Position numbers and translations under genes: made by a program | Shown: positions 1 to 8,087 of the stretch, piece by piece | How positions within the stretch are numbered: the stretch's first letter is position 1 | Layout: each line of letters starts with the position of its first letter | Source: Prevotella sp. P5-92 | Lineage (GTDB): Bacteria > Bacteroidota > Bacteroidia > Bacteroidales > Bacteroidaceae | NCBI RefSeq assembly: GCF_002251245.1 | Contig: NZ_NPJG01000038.1 | Location: forward strand, 1 to 64,000 | Length of the DNA stretch: 64,000 bases | Direction: 5' to 3' | Notes under the pieces: model-generated | Seen by the model: the letters and a program-made list of their open reading frames with translations, nothing else | What the model was told of the DNA's origin: nothing | Databases searched by the model: none

Positions 1-114
1 AAGTGACTGTCCAAGCTTGAATCTGTCCAATAATGACAGAAAATCATTGCAGATAGAAGATTTTTCACTCAAAAAGTTGGATAATTCAGAAAAATGACTT
101 AATTTTGCATTCAT
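1..114 (-). CDS. N-terminus of putative transposase, partial
   Basis: An open frame starts at the ATG complementary to 112-114 and stays open for 38 codons to the window edge (start MNAKLSHFSELSNFL). It is preceded by a good Bacteroidetes -7 element at 160-167. I do not recognise the family from 38 residues. Transposase is inferred only from position: the gene reads away from a junction that interrupts the neighbouring permease gene. An IS4-like element is possible but unproven. Confidence 0.45.
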   Translation of the reverse strand, partial: MNAKLSHFSELSNFLSEKSSICNDFLSLLDRFKLGQSL

Positions 115-159
115 AACAGATTGTTGAATTTTTGTTTAATATCTTGTTTTTGACCCTTA

Positions 160-167
160 CAAAGATA
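160..167 (-). promoter_or_regulatory. -7 promoter element of IS gene
   Basis: The minus strand reads TATCTTTG, a perfect match to the Bacteroidetes TAnnTTTG element, about 45 bases upstream of the ATG at 114. Confidence 0.6.
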
Positions 168-312
168 CAACAAATAATTGACAATCTGTTATTTATCTTC
201 AGATTTTTTTTCAATAATTTCAAAGAACGAGAAGTCTGTTCCCAATAAATGGGATAAAGGCTTAGCAGCAATTTCAACCACTTCTTTTAGGTGTGGGAAA
301 CTTTAATTACTG

Positions 313-930
313 TATAATCCGCAGATGCGATCCGCCTACAACTTCGTTCCAGCCATTCTCGGCATGTTGCTGATGCTTGTGTGTGCCATGATGACCTCTA
401 TATCGATAGTCCGCGAGAAGGAACGAGGCACTATGGAGGTGCTGCTTGTGTCGCCTGTACGCCCGCTGATGATTATAATAGCCAAGGTGGTGCCTTATTT
501 GGTACTTGCATTCGCTATCCTCACCACCATACTGATCATGGCGCGCTATGTGCTCGACGTTCCGCTGGCGGGCAGTATTGTGTGGATATATGTCGTCTCC
601 ACCATATATATTATCCTTGCCCTGTCGCTCGGCCTGCTCATATCAACCATCGCCACAACCCAGCTCATGGCCCTTCTGCTTTCGGCGATGGTATTGCTCA
701 TGCCTATAGTGATGCTCTCGGGCATGTTATTTCCCGTGGAGTCGATGCCCGAGGTGTTGCAGTGGATTGCTGCCTTGGTGCCGCCCAAGTATTATATCCA
801 GGCGATGCGCAAACTTATGATAATGGGAGTGGATATCAGTAATGTAGTAAGGGAGATATCCATTCTCTCGGCAATGGCACTATCCCTCATGATTGTAGCA
901 CTCGCAAAATTCAAGAAAAGACTATGCTGA
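313..930 (+). pseudogene. ABC-2 transporter permease, 5' truncated by IS
   Basis: This is the C-terminal half of an ABC-2 family permease (YhhJ/YbhR-like, part of an exporter or drug-efflux complex in the inner membrane). Homology begins at about 313 with YNPQMRSAYNF, directly after the IS junction. An ATG at 325 would give 201 residues, against about 370 for the family. The conserved region SIVREKERGTMEVLLVSP is present, followed by about five hydrophobic segments. The N-terminal membrane anchor and periplasmic domain are missing. The stop overlaps the start of the next permease gene (ATG at 924), so the pair was co-transcribed. The truncated product is probably inactive, and the intact downstream permease would then lack its partner. 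Confidence 0.85.
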
Positions 931-2006
931 AATATCTCATACAAAAGGAATTTCTGCAGATACGACGCAATGCGTTTCTGCCTCGTCTCATCATCCTCTT
1001 CCCGATAATGATGATGTGCGTGATGCCTTGGGTGATGAACCAGGAGGTGAAGAACATCCGTGTGGATGTGGTGGACAACGACCGCTCAACGCTCTCAAGA
1101 CAACTCGTGCACAGCATAGAGGCGAGCAACTATTTCATATTCAACGGACAGAAACCCACTTATGAGGCTGCCCTCAAGGACATCGAGAATATGGATGCCG
1201 ACGTGGTGATGGTGATACCGCAACACTTCAGTAGAGACATCGTCAGGAAACGCAACCCTCAAGTGCTCATCGCCGCAAACGCCGTGAACGGGACAAAGGG
1301 TTCTATCGGAGCTACGTATCTTTCGCAGATCATCACCATTAAGGTTAGTCCGTCGGCGGAGACGATGCAGTCCAAGGTTTCCGCCTTGTTCCTTTATAAC
1401 AAGCACCTCAACTACAAGGTGTTTATGATTCCCGCTCTGTTTGCCATTGTGATGATGCTGATGTGCGGTTTCCTTCCCACGCTGAATATCGTCGGCGAGA
1501 AAGAGGCTGGCACTATAGAGCAGATAAATGTCACTCCAGTGCCGAAATGGGCATTTATTCTCGCCAAACTCATACCATATTGGATAATAGCACTGTTCGT
1601 GATTGTAGTATGCCTTGTGCTCTCGTGGCTCATCTACGACATCACTTGCCAAGGCCCGCTTTGGCTCGTTTTCGTCTTGTCAATGCTGCTGGCACTGTTT
1701 TGGAGCAGTTTCGGACTCGTCATCTCCAACTATAGCGACACCATGCAACAGGCAATCTTTGTGATGTGGTTCTTTGTGGTATGCATGCTTTTGCTAAGTG
1801 GCTTGTTCACTCCCACACGATCTATGCCCCATCTTGCCTACCTCACCACATACATCAATCCCATGCATTATTTTGTTGAGGCCATCCGCACGGTATTTGT
1901 GCGCGGAGGCGACTTCCGCAATGTAGCCCATCAACTTATGGCTTTGCTCGTCATTGGCTCAATAATGGGAGCATGGGCCGTGAGAAGCTACAAGAAACGC
2001 CTCTGA
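924..2006 (+). CDS. ABC-2 type transporter permease
   Basis: This is a complete 360-residue permease of the ABC-2 family, of the kind that pairs with a second permease and an ATPase plus HlyD-like protein in efflux exporters. An N-terminal membrane segment (about residues 15-35) is followed by a periplasmic domain (about 40-170) and five to six membrane segments. The conserved motif GEKEAGTIEQINVTPVP lies between them. The start overlaps the stop of the truncated upstream permease. Because an IS has removed the beginning of that operon, this gene has probably lost its native promoter unless the IS supplies one. No ATPase gene is in view. Confidence 0.85.
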   Translation: MLKYLIQKEFLQIRRNAFLPRLIILFPIMMMCVMPWVMNQEVKNIRVDVVDNDRSTLSRQLVHSIEASNYFIFNGQKPTYEAALKDIENMDADVVMVIPQHFSRDIVRKRNPQVLIAANAVNGTKGSIGATYLSQIITIKVSPSAETMQSKVSALFLYNKHLNYKVFMIPALFAIVMMLMCGFLPTLNIVGEKEAGTIEQINVTPVPKWAFILAKLIPYWIIALFVIVVCLVLSWLIYDITCQGPLWLVFVLSMLLALFWSSFGLVISNYSDTMQQAIFVMWFFVVCMLLLSGLFTPTRSMPHLAYLTTYINPMHYFVEAIRTVFVRGGDFRNVAHQLMALLVIGSIMGAWAVRSYKKRL

Positions 2007-2290
2007 CGCCTGTATTCCTCATCATTGTTTAGTCGTTCATAAATATCATCTGCAGATTTGTTCGCAAAGATATGTGACGAATGGCATGAAACAAGATGAT
2101 AAATAGAAGTGAAAGGCAATGACGATTTCCGTGACATCGTGGCTCACGATATCAACTACGACAAGGAGACGAAGCAGCATACTTGTAAGATAGAAAGTAA
2201 TTACTCAATAGGTAATGTATGAATTTTATTAAAAAAAGTAAATTTACAGCTGTTTTTCTCTTTCTATTTTGTCTTTTTCAAAAAAACATA
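2007..2290 (+). other. Intergenic region with a short coding relic
   Basis: No full gene is visible. A 37-codon open frame from a GTG at 2109 to a stop at 2220-2222 (start VKGNDDFRDIVAHDINYD) has a coding-like composition but matches nothing I recognise. It may be a relic of a lost gene. The last 60 bases are AT-rich and lead into the btuB promoter. Confidence 0.4.
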
Positions 2291-2298
2291 TAACTTTG
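2291..2298 (+). promoter_or_regulatory. -7 element of riboswitch-btuB transcript
   Basis: TAACTTTG matches the Bacteroidetes -7 consensus, with TTG-containing sequence about 25 bases upstream. Transcription would start near 2305, just before the cobalamin riboswitch. Confidence 0.7.
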
Positions 2299-2299
2299 C

Positions 2300-2505
2300 A
2301 ACCGCATTTGGTTCTCCCCCCTTATAGATATTATTTATGAGGCTACGGAGCTAAGATGGGAACGCAGTGAGAATCTGCGACATTACCCGATGCTGTAAAT
2401 CCTTTTTAGGCTGACCAATAGTGTCACTGGATAGCAAAACACCATAGTTTTGCAGATGTCCGGGAAGACCGTGTCAGCGAGGATAAGTCAGAAGACCTGC
2501 CATTT
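2300..2505 (+). promoter_or_regulatory. Cobalamin (B12) riboswitch
   Basis: The leader shows the ordered conserved blocks of the cobalamin riboswitch. They are GGGAACGCAGTGAGAATCTG at 2358-2377, GCTGTAAAT at 2392-2400, GTGTCACTGGAT at 2421-2432, CCGGGAAG at 2460-2467, and CAGCGAGGATAAGTCAGAAG at 2475-2494 followed by ACCTGCC. It lies directly upstream of a btuB-like receptor gene, the classic target. When B12 binds, expression is shut off. The GTGTCACTGG block differs by one base from the usual GCCACTGG-type B12 box. Confidence 0.93.
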
Positions 2506-2517
2506 GCCAGTAATAAC

Positions 2518-3729
2518 ATGTGTCTGCGGGACTACGGACACGGAAATACAATATTTATGATGTTATTGTGTGGCAATAGTACTGCCCATACTTGCGTTGT
2601 GGCTATGCTCTTGTTCTTGTTCAGTATTACTGTGCAAGCGCAAAACGTGCGTCTTGACTCCGTGTATCACATCAATGAGATTGTCGTTGATGGACATAAG
2701 GAGGTGAGTGCCAACCAAGTTATTGGCTATGAGCAGATACAGTCATTGCCATCGTCATCTGTTGCCGATGCATTGAAATACATGGCGGGCGTGCAAATCA
2801 AGGACTATGGTGGTCTGGGTGGACAGAAGACCATCAACGTCCGCTCGCTTGGTTCCCAACATGTAGGGGTCTATCTTGACGGTGTGCGCATCACCAATGC
2901 ACAGAACGGCACTGTTGACCTCGGCAAATATTCCTTGACAACGCTTGAGTCGGTCAGCCTCTTCAATGCCAACAAGACCGAGATGCTCATGACCGCCTCG
3001 GAATACGCCTCCGCTTCCACGGTCTATCTGAAGACACACCGCCCCGACTCCACGTCACTCTCCGCCTCATACGCTTATTCTTCGTTTCACACCCATAAGG
3101 CTGCGGCAACTTTCAGCTACAAGAATTGGCTTCTTCTCGATGCTGCATATACATCATCGGAAGGTGATTATCCCTTTGAATATCATACAGAGTATGAAGA
3201 CACAACGGGAACCCGACGCAATTCAGACATCAAGATGTTCCGCATAGAAACCTGTGCTTTTTGGAAGGGTTTCCAATGGCACACGTATTACTTCGACTCT
3301 CAAAGAGGACTGCCTGGAGGTATTGTCCGTCGACTCTCCGACACCTATACTGATGTGGGGCGCGAGTGGGACCGCAACTTCTTCTTCCAGCTCACATGGC
3401 GTGAGCAATATGGCGACCTGAGCCTCCGTGCCATCGGCAAATATACCAATGACTACCTGCACTACCGCTCCGACTATCCGGAGAACATTTCCGTTCACTC
3501 CAACAACAAGTACCACCAGCAGGACATCTATGGTGCCGCCACGGGAGCATACCGTTTCGGAGATTTCGGTGTCTCCGTGTCATCAGACCTCCGCTGGTCG
3601 GATTTGACGTGCGATGTGAAAAACTTCCACTATGTTTATCGCCTTGACAGCAAGACTTCCGTCTCCGCCTTCTACAACCATCGCGGACTGAACCTCACGG
3701 CAAGCGGACTATATAGGGAGTGTCGTTAA
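2518..3729 (+). pseudogene. btuB: TonB-dependent B12 receptor (btuB-like), 3' truncated
   Basis: This is an outer-membrane TonB-dependent receptor for cobalamin-type ligands. The likely start is ATG 2557, giving a signal peptide ending TVQAQ, though the frame is open from 2518. The TonB plug domain is visible (about residues 50-160: SSSVADALKYMAGVQIKDYG, then the VRSLGSQHVGVYLDGVR block), followed by the first barrel strands. The reading frame ends after 403 residues, where a typical receptor has about 600-700. The stop falls at the left end of the transposase-bearing element that follows. The rest of the barrel was not found on the far side of that element, so a deletion accompanied or followed insertion. 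The B12 riboswitch upstream supports the substrate. Confidence 0.85.
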
Positions 3730-3779
3730 ATATTAAGATTGTTTACAACTATCTAATCCTCAATGTGATAGAAATTTTG

Positions 3780-3787
3780 TACCTTTG
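3780..3787 (+). promoter_or_regulatory. -7 element of transposase gene
   Basis: TACCTTTG matches the Bacteroidetes consensus and lies about 70 bases upstream of the preferred transposase start. Confidence 0.6.
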
Positions 3788-3857
3788 TAGATGATAAGAA
3801 AAATCCCCCAATCACCCTCGAAAAGTGACAAAGTGGGGGAATCACAAAAGTGATACG

Positions 3858-5246
3858 ATGGCAAAGGTACAACATATTTCTGGAATAAGCAAGCGAATTC
3901 CGTTCGAAGGGTTCGATTTTTATGATTTATTTAGAGTTACGTTTGAAAACAGCGAGCTTGGACGTATGAAACGGCTTCTCCCTCTTCATGAGATGGCAGT
4001 GAACTTTGGTTTGGTGAGCAACCATCCAGTACGTAAGCGTGGCCGGAAGTCCTTCTTCTCCCCGGAGGGTAAGGTTGCTCTGATGTTCCTGAAGATGTAC
4101 ACCCAGCTGAGTGCCCCGAAACTGCTGGAGCAGTTGAACGGCAACGTCCACTATCAGATATTCTGCGACGTGTACGTCAATCCTCTGTGCCCCCTGACGA
4201 ACTACAAGCTGATAGATGACATCATCTCCGAGCTTTCCGACAAGCTGAAGATCCAGCAACAGCAGAACATACTCGCGGATGCATGGAAACCGTACATGAA
4301 AGAGCTTGATACATTCCACACAGATGCGACATGTTATGAGAGCGAGATGCGGTATCCGACGGACCAGAAGCTGCTGTGGGAATGCGTTGGGAAGTCATAT
4401 CGTATGATGAGTGATGCCTGTCAGCGTCTTGGCATCCACCGCCCGAGGACGAAGTACCTTGACGTGGAGAAGGCGAACATGGAGTATGTGAAGCAGCGCA
4501 AACACAAGAAGTCACAACAGCGCAGGATTATCCGCCGGCTGTTAAACCTGCTGGGGAAGATCTTGAAGGAAATACGAAGGATGATGCGCGAACATAATGA
4601 GCAGGAGGTGCTGACCGTGCGTGAGCAGTCAACCCTCGGCATTATCACAAAGGTGTACCGCCAGCAGAAGAACCACTTCGACAGCAATGACCCCAGGGAA
4701 AGCATTCCCGACAGGATCGTGAGCATATCAAAGCCATACGTGAGGCCCATCGTCCGTGGCAAGGAGGTGAAGAACGTGGAGTTTGGAGCCAAGTGCAACA
4801 ACATACAGGTGGACGGTATCTCTTTCATCGAGAAACTCTCCTTCAACGCCTTCAATGAGGGCACAAGACTCGGACATTGCATCAAGATGCACAAGCGGCT
4901 GTTTGGTGTGGATGCGAAGAAGATAGGTGGCGACACCGGCTATGCAGGCACAGCCAACAGGGACCTCTGCAAGGAACTGGGCATACAGACATCATTCGTC
5001 AAGCGTGGCCGTCCATCAGCAGAGAAGAAGAGGGAGGAAGACTATGTCCGCAAGGAACTGGCAAGAGTCAGGGCCACTCAGATGGAAGGCTCGTTCGGAA
5101 CACAGAAAGAGCATTACGCCATGCGCAGGATCAAGGCCAGGAAGAAGAAAACAGAGATACTGTACATCTTCTTCGGCATCCACACAGCGAACGCAGTCCA
5201 CCTGGCGGGGCGTCTGGCAGAGCTGAAAGAGACCAAGACGGCATAA
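3858..5246 (+). CDS. IS1182/IS5-type DDE transposase
   Basis: This is a DDE transposase of about 462 residues. The N-terminal DUF772-like region (SPEGKVALMFLKMYTQLSAP) is followed by the catalytic DDE domain (FHTDATCYES, then GGDTGYAGTANRDLCKELGI) and a basic C-terminus. The frame is open from 3825, but ATG 3858 (MAKVQHISGISKR) is the more natural start, as the extra residues read into upstream non-coding sequence. It appears full-length. It catalyses cut-and-paste movement of its element and has interrupted the B12 receptor gene. Confidence 0.85.
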   Translation: MAKVQHISGISKRIPFEGFDFYDLFRVTFENSELGRMKRLLPLHEMAVNFGLVSNHPVRKRGRKSFFSPEGKVALMFLKMYTQLSAPKLLEQLNGNVHYQIFCDVYVNPLCPLTNYKLIDDIISELSDKLKIQQQQNILADAWKPYMKELDTFHTDATCYESEMRYPTDQKLLWECVGKSYRMMSDACQRLGIHRPRTKYLDVEKANMEYVKQRKHKKSQQRRIIRRLLNLLGKILKEIRRMMREHNEQEVLTVREQSTLGIITKVYRQQKNHFDSNDPRESIPDRIVSISKPYVRPIVRGKEVKNVEFGAKCNNIQVDGISFIEKLSFNAFNEGTRLGHCIKMHKRLFGVDAKKIGGDTGYAGTANRDLCKELGIQTSFVKRGRPSAEKKREEDYVRKELARVRATQMEGSFGTQKEHYAMRRIKARKKKTEILYIFFGIHTANAVHLAGRLAELKETKTA

Positions 5247-5258
5247 GAGACATCTGAA

Positions 5259-5399
5259 ATGGAATTAAGATGGAGTCCTCCGAAGAGAACTCCTAATCTT
5301 GTTATCGGCAAAGTCAGCAAATTCACTACTTTGGAGTGCCGTTATACCAGCAAAAAGCAATTAAAACTTGTCGCATGGAACATCAAGATACCAAGCTGA
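5259..5399 (+). other. Short open frame, unrecognised
   Basis: ATG 5259 opens a 46-codon frame (MELRWSPPKRTPNLVIG...) ending at 5399, just after the transposase stop. It could be a passenger, a gene relic, or chance. No function can be given. Confidence 0.25.
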
Positions 5400-5410
5400 C
5401 CTCTATGCGT

Positions 5411-5644
5411 CCACGACTGAAAGAATTAAACGACAATCCCTATATTATGCATTTTAAAAAGATTTTTGATGTCATAGATACTGAAAATACCATATATGTT
5501 GAAGGGACAGACTCTGTTATAAAATTGAAGCTTGACTATAATAAGGTAAAAGAATTAAAGGTCTTTAATTCACAGCCAGCTATAAATGATATTATCGTAT
5601 CTGATGAAGTTCGTAAAAGCATAAAAAAAATAAGCTTGATTTAG
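5411..5644 (+). CDS. Hypothetical protein fragment
   Basis: An AT-rich 77-codon frame runs from ATG 5411 (MRPRLKELNDNPYIMHF). The frame is also open upstream to 5336. The residues look coding (alternating charged and hydrophobic, KIFDVIDTENTIYVEGTDSV), but I do not recognise a family. Its base composition is clearly poorer in GC than the transposase before it. It lies between two mobile elements and is likely the end of a gene whose start was lost. Confidence 0.4.
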   Translation, partial: PRLKELNDNPYIMHFKKIFDVIDTENTIYVEGTDSVIKLKLDYNKVKELKVFNSQPAINDIIVSDEVRKSIKKISLI

Positions 5645-5719
5645 GGTTGGACTTTATGCCTGTGTATTGTGGAGGGGAGTGATTATATGAAAGAGGAAAT
5701 AAAGGTCATAGGGACAGAC
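5645..5719 (+). other. Stub of a gene interrupted by IS3 remnant
   Basis: An ATG at 5687 with a purine-rich leader begins MKEEIKVIGTD and is stopped by the first bases of the IS3 inverted repeat. The bases at 5710-5717 (AGGGACAG) also match the dispersed repeat found elsewhere in this region. It may be a cut gene start or chance. Confidence 0.25.
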
Positions 5720-5743
5720 TGAAGTGAACCCACAAAGTTGGAC
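5720..5743 (+). repeat. IS3 terminal inverted repeat, left
   Basis: TGAAGTGAACCCACAAAGTT followed by GGAC; matches the reverse complement of 6675-6698 at 23 of 24 positions. Confidence 0.88.
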
Positions 5744-5746
5744 GGG

Positions 5747-6186
5747 TTAATAACTGTGAGCTTGTTCGAATGCCTTTCTGTATAAAACAGGTGACATACC
5801 GTTGAGTCTCAATTTTATTCTTTCATTATTGTAGTATACCATATACTCTTTTAAATCAGTTATAAAACAATCCATCGATGTGTATTTCTTTGCATACAGC
5901 AGCTCCGACTTCATTATTCCAAAGAAGTTCTCCATCACGGAATTGTCAAGACAATTTCCCTTTCTCAACATACTCTGAATAATATGGTGGTTCTTCAGGC
6001 TTCTCTGGTATGCGGCATGCTGGTAGTGCCATCCCTGGTCAGAGTGCATCAGCATGCCATCTGTAGAGCCAACTTCGTCAACTCCAGCAGGAGATTGAGA
6101 TCCACATGCTCCTCGCGCCTTAGTTCGTCAATGGCCCGCGCCCAATCCTTCTGTTTCGGGACTCTCTTTCCTCGACTAAGGCTTTC
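5747..6186 (-). pseudogene. IS3 transposase OrfB with internal deletion
   Basis: The start of a typical OrfB is readable in the frame ending near 6049 (ARAIDELRREEHVDLNLLLE). It then jumps, with a frame change, to the C-terminal third of the rve integrase domain (HSDQGWHYQHAAYQ, then CLDNSVMENFFGIMKSELLY at 5747-6055). About 150-170 residues, including most of the DDE catalytic core, are absent. The element cannot move with its own transposase, although intact ends could be used in trans. Confidence 0.85.
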
Positions 6187-6656
6187 ACTTTTTTTAGCAG
6201 CAGGTTCTCCGCCCTGAGGCGTTCGATCTCCTTGCGGAGCCTCTCGTTTTCCTTCTCCCACTCTTCCTTTGGTAATCTTTTCATAATGCTCTTGGATTGT
6301 TCTCTTGGCGATGGTTGCTTACTTGCAAGCGCATCCTTTCCACCCTTGTTGAACTTGGACAGCCAGCCGACTAAGGTACTAGACGCGATACCATGCTTTG
6401 AACTAATCTCAGGCAAAGTTAGCTCAGATTCTTGATATTCACGAATTATTTCGCATTTTTTTTCAAATGAATACTGGTTTTTCTTACATATACGCTTGTT
6501 TTCAAGCCCGGAGACGCCTTTTTCTTTATAAACGTATAACCACTCATAAATTTGATGGTGTCCAATGTGTAAACGGTCAGACACTGAACGAGGAGAGTTG
6601 CCCGCCTCTACTAATCTAATAGCTTCTAACTTTTCTTCTAATGTTCTTCTTCGCAT
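6120..6656 (-). CDS. IS3 transposase OrfA (helix-turn-helix)
   Basis: OrfA-like protein of 178 residues from ATG 6656 (MRRRTLEEKLEAIRL); the longer open frame would need a TTG start. Two helix-turn-helix units are visible: SVSDRLHIGHHQIYEWLYVY near the N-terminus and LPEISSKHGIASSTLVGWLS near residues 85-105. A leucine-zipper coiled coil follows (ENERLRKEIERLRAENLLLK). This is the DNA-binding half of the IS3 transposase. It overlaps the beginning of orfB in the usual frameshift arrangement. Confidence 0.85.
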   Translation of the reverse strand: MRRRTLEEKLEAIRLVEAGNSPRSVSDRLHIGHHQIYEWLYVYKEKGVSGLENKRICKKNQYSFEKKCEIIREYQESELTLPEISSKHGIASSTLVGWLSKFNKGGKDALASKQPSPREQSKSIMKRLPKEEWEKENERLRKEIERLRAENLLLKKVKALVEERESRNRRIGRGPLTN

Positions 6657-6674
6657 ATGAACAGTAAGGGTTGT

Positions 6675-6698
6675 GTCCAACTTTTTGGGTTCACTTCA
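6675..6698 (-). repeat. IS3 terminal inverted repeat, right
   Basis: Reverse complement of the left repeat with one mismatch. Just outside it (6703-6714), CCTGTCCCCTGT is another copy of the dispersed GGGGACAGG repeat. Confidence 0.88.
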
Positions 6699-6729
6699 CT
6701 GACCTGTCCCCTGTACCGCATGTAGTCTA

Positions 6730-8085
6730 TCACTGTTTTATCGAGATAACTTGCCATAATTTTTTTCCATCAATCATATAACCGTAAAAATTAGAAGAAG
6801 GTCCATCACCATACCAATCAACCGTTGTAATATGATAGAGTCCATCCGCAATTTCGTAAATATAAAGCTCGTCACACGGCAGTCCGTCTGGGAACTTTTC
6901 CTTAATAAACTCTGTAGATTCTTCATAATCTAACCGATGTTGTAAATGCAAATTCGATTGTCCCCGTGTAATTCTTTCCGTCAAATCGATTTTTTCTTTG
7001 TTCTTTTTATCTTTTTCCGTTTCCACTATTTTGTGTGTCGTATTAAAATCTAAAGGGTTTCCATATAAATCAAAATACCGAATATTGCCATGTATGCTAT
7101 ACTTATCACTAAAAGCAGACAAACATAAATATTTGTTCATATAACACCCACAACTAAAAACCCCATATCCTTCTTTTTTATGTATGAAAGAAGAAATAAA
7201 CTTATCTTTTATATATGTTGTTATCCTCCAATTATCATCTTCTACATAATCAGTCTTGTATACCACCTCACCGTCCTTATGATAGAATCCTTCTTCCAAC
7301 TTAATGCTACTACCATCTTTATTAACGATAATACAATTACTACATAGACTAAAACCATTAATCATTGGTGTTGCAGACCTGTATGAATAATTGTTGATTA
7401 GTTTCATTTTGTCCAAATCATAGAGGACGTAACGTTCGCTATCTAGCTTTAATACGGCTATACCTTCTGAAATAGATTCTATAGCTTTAAATCCATATGG
7501 TATAGTTGAAATAGAACCATCTAAAATGTTATACAAAATAGTCACCTTTGTATCTTGACAAACAAGGATACCGAGTCTTGAATTATGGGTGATACTGTAA
7601 TATTTAAAAGGTAAAATAATATGATTATCAATTGTTATAACCCCAAATTTTCCGTCCTTTTTTGCAACGAATACTAAAGGATCACGATATGCGCTCAAAT
7701 ATTCATATTCAAAGAAGATTTTGATTGTTTTGTTGGAATCAATAATGCCATACAAGTTGTTACGTCTTGCTATTATCAGTTTTGGTGATAAAACAACCAG
7801 TTCGTCAAACCAAAGTGGATTTCCCAAATCATTTTTAGTATCAATGATGGTATAGGATGAAACGCCATTATGTATTTTTTTTATCACTAAAGCTGTTGAA
7901 TCCTCAAAAGAATAGTCTATGTATGAAATGTCTGCAAAGGGAGTTTCTTGCATTAAGATTCTCTTTTCTTCAACATCATACAAATGGTTTTCTTCAGTAT
8001 AATCCCATTTCTTATCACCAGTGATTGGGTCTATTTCTGAATGCCGCTTAATTATATACGGTACTAAAGATGGATATTTTTTCAT
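6730..8085 (-). CDS. WG-repeat-like protein, third gene of helicase operon
   Basis: This is a soluble protein of about 451 residues. The preferred start is ATG 8085 (MKKYPSLVPYIIKRHSEID), two bases after the stop of the helicase gene; a TTG at 8103 would overlap it. The body has repeats resembling WG (KWG) beta repeats, for example KDGKFGVITIDNHIILPFKY and RNNLYGIIDSNKTIKIFFEY, each a short strand followed by an aromatic residue. No catalytic motif, signal peptide or membrane segment is visible. The C-terminal 70 residues (LPCDELYIYEIADGLYHITT) look like a separate beta-rich domain. Tight coupling to the helicase suggests a sensor or accessory subunit of the same system. Its function is unknown. 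Confidence 0.75.
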   Translation of the reverse strand: MKKYPSLVPYIIKRHSEIDPITGDKKWDYTEENHLYDVEEKRILMQETPFADISYIDYSFEDSTALVIKKIHNGVSSYTIIDTKNDLGNPLWFDELVVLSPKLIIARRNNLYGIIDSNKTIKIFFEYEYLSAYRDPLVFVAKKDGKFGVITIDNHIILPFKYYSITHNSRLGILVCQDTKVTILYNILDGSISTIPYGFKAIESISEGIAVLKLDSERYVLYDLDKMKLINNYSYRSATPMINGFSLCSNCIIVNKDGSSIKLEEGFYHKDGEVVYKTDYVEDDNWRITTYIKDKFISSFIHKKEGYGVFSCGCYMNKYLCLSAFSDKYSIHGNIRYFDLYGNPLDFNTTHKIVETEKDKKNKEKIDLTERITRGQSNLHLQHRLDYEESTEFIKEKFPDGLPCDELYIYEIADGLYHITTVDWYGDGPSSNFYGYMIDGKKLWQVISIKQ

Positions 8086-8087
8086 AT

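Larger units (their letters stand above)
1..312 (-). mobile_element. End of an insertion sequence (cut by window edge)
   Basis: This AT-rich segment carries a minus-strand promoter and the first 38 codons of a protein that leaves the window. It ends abruptly where homology to an ABC-2 permease begins: the permease residues YNPQMRSAYNF are readable from 313, and an in-frame stop lies at 304-306. A minus-strand reading frame without a start codon (about 303 to 189, ending EIIEKKSEDK) lies between the junction and the promoter. The junction supports an insertion element. The family cannot be set because the other end is outside the window. Confidence 0.6.
3716..5258 (+). mobile_element. IS1182/IS5-type insertion sequence
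   Basis: One plus-strand DDE transposase with its own TAnnTTTG promoter interrupts the btuB-like gene. The left boundary is close to 3716-3722, where receptor homology stops. I could not find a convincing inverted copy of the left end on the right side, so the right boundary is uncertain and the element may be decayed there. Confidence 0.6.
5720..6698 (-). mobile_element. Defective IS3-family element
   Basis: The element is bounded by 24-bp terminal inverted repeats (5720-5743 and 6675-6698; TGAAGTGAACCCA then AAAGTTGGAC, one mismatch). It carries orfA and a broken orfB on the minus strand. The length of about 980 bases is well short of the usual 1.4-1.5 kb, because the middle of orfB is missing. 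No clean target duplication is visible. Confidence 0.88.

Noticed and set aside
86..277. 63-codon minus-strand frame
   Set aside because: It crosses the likely IS promoter and has no family pattern; the frame of 38 codons from 114 fits the promoter better.
3717..5344. GGAGTGTCGTTA at 3717 and GGAGTGCCGTTA at 5333 as target duplication or IS ends
   Set aside because: They are direct, not inverted, and differ at one base; 12 bp does not fit the usual target size of this IS type. Kept only as a possible hint for the right boundary.
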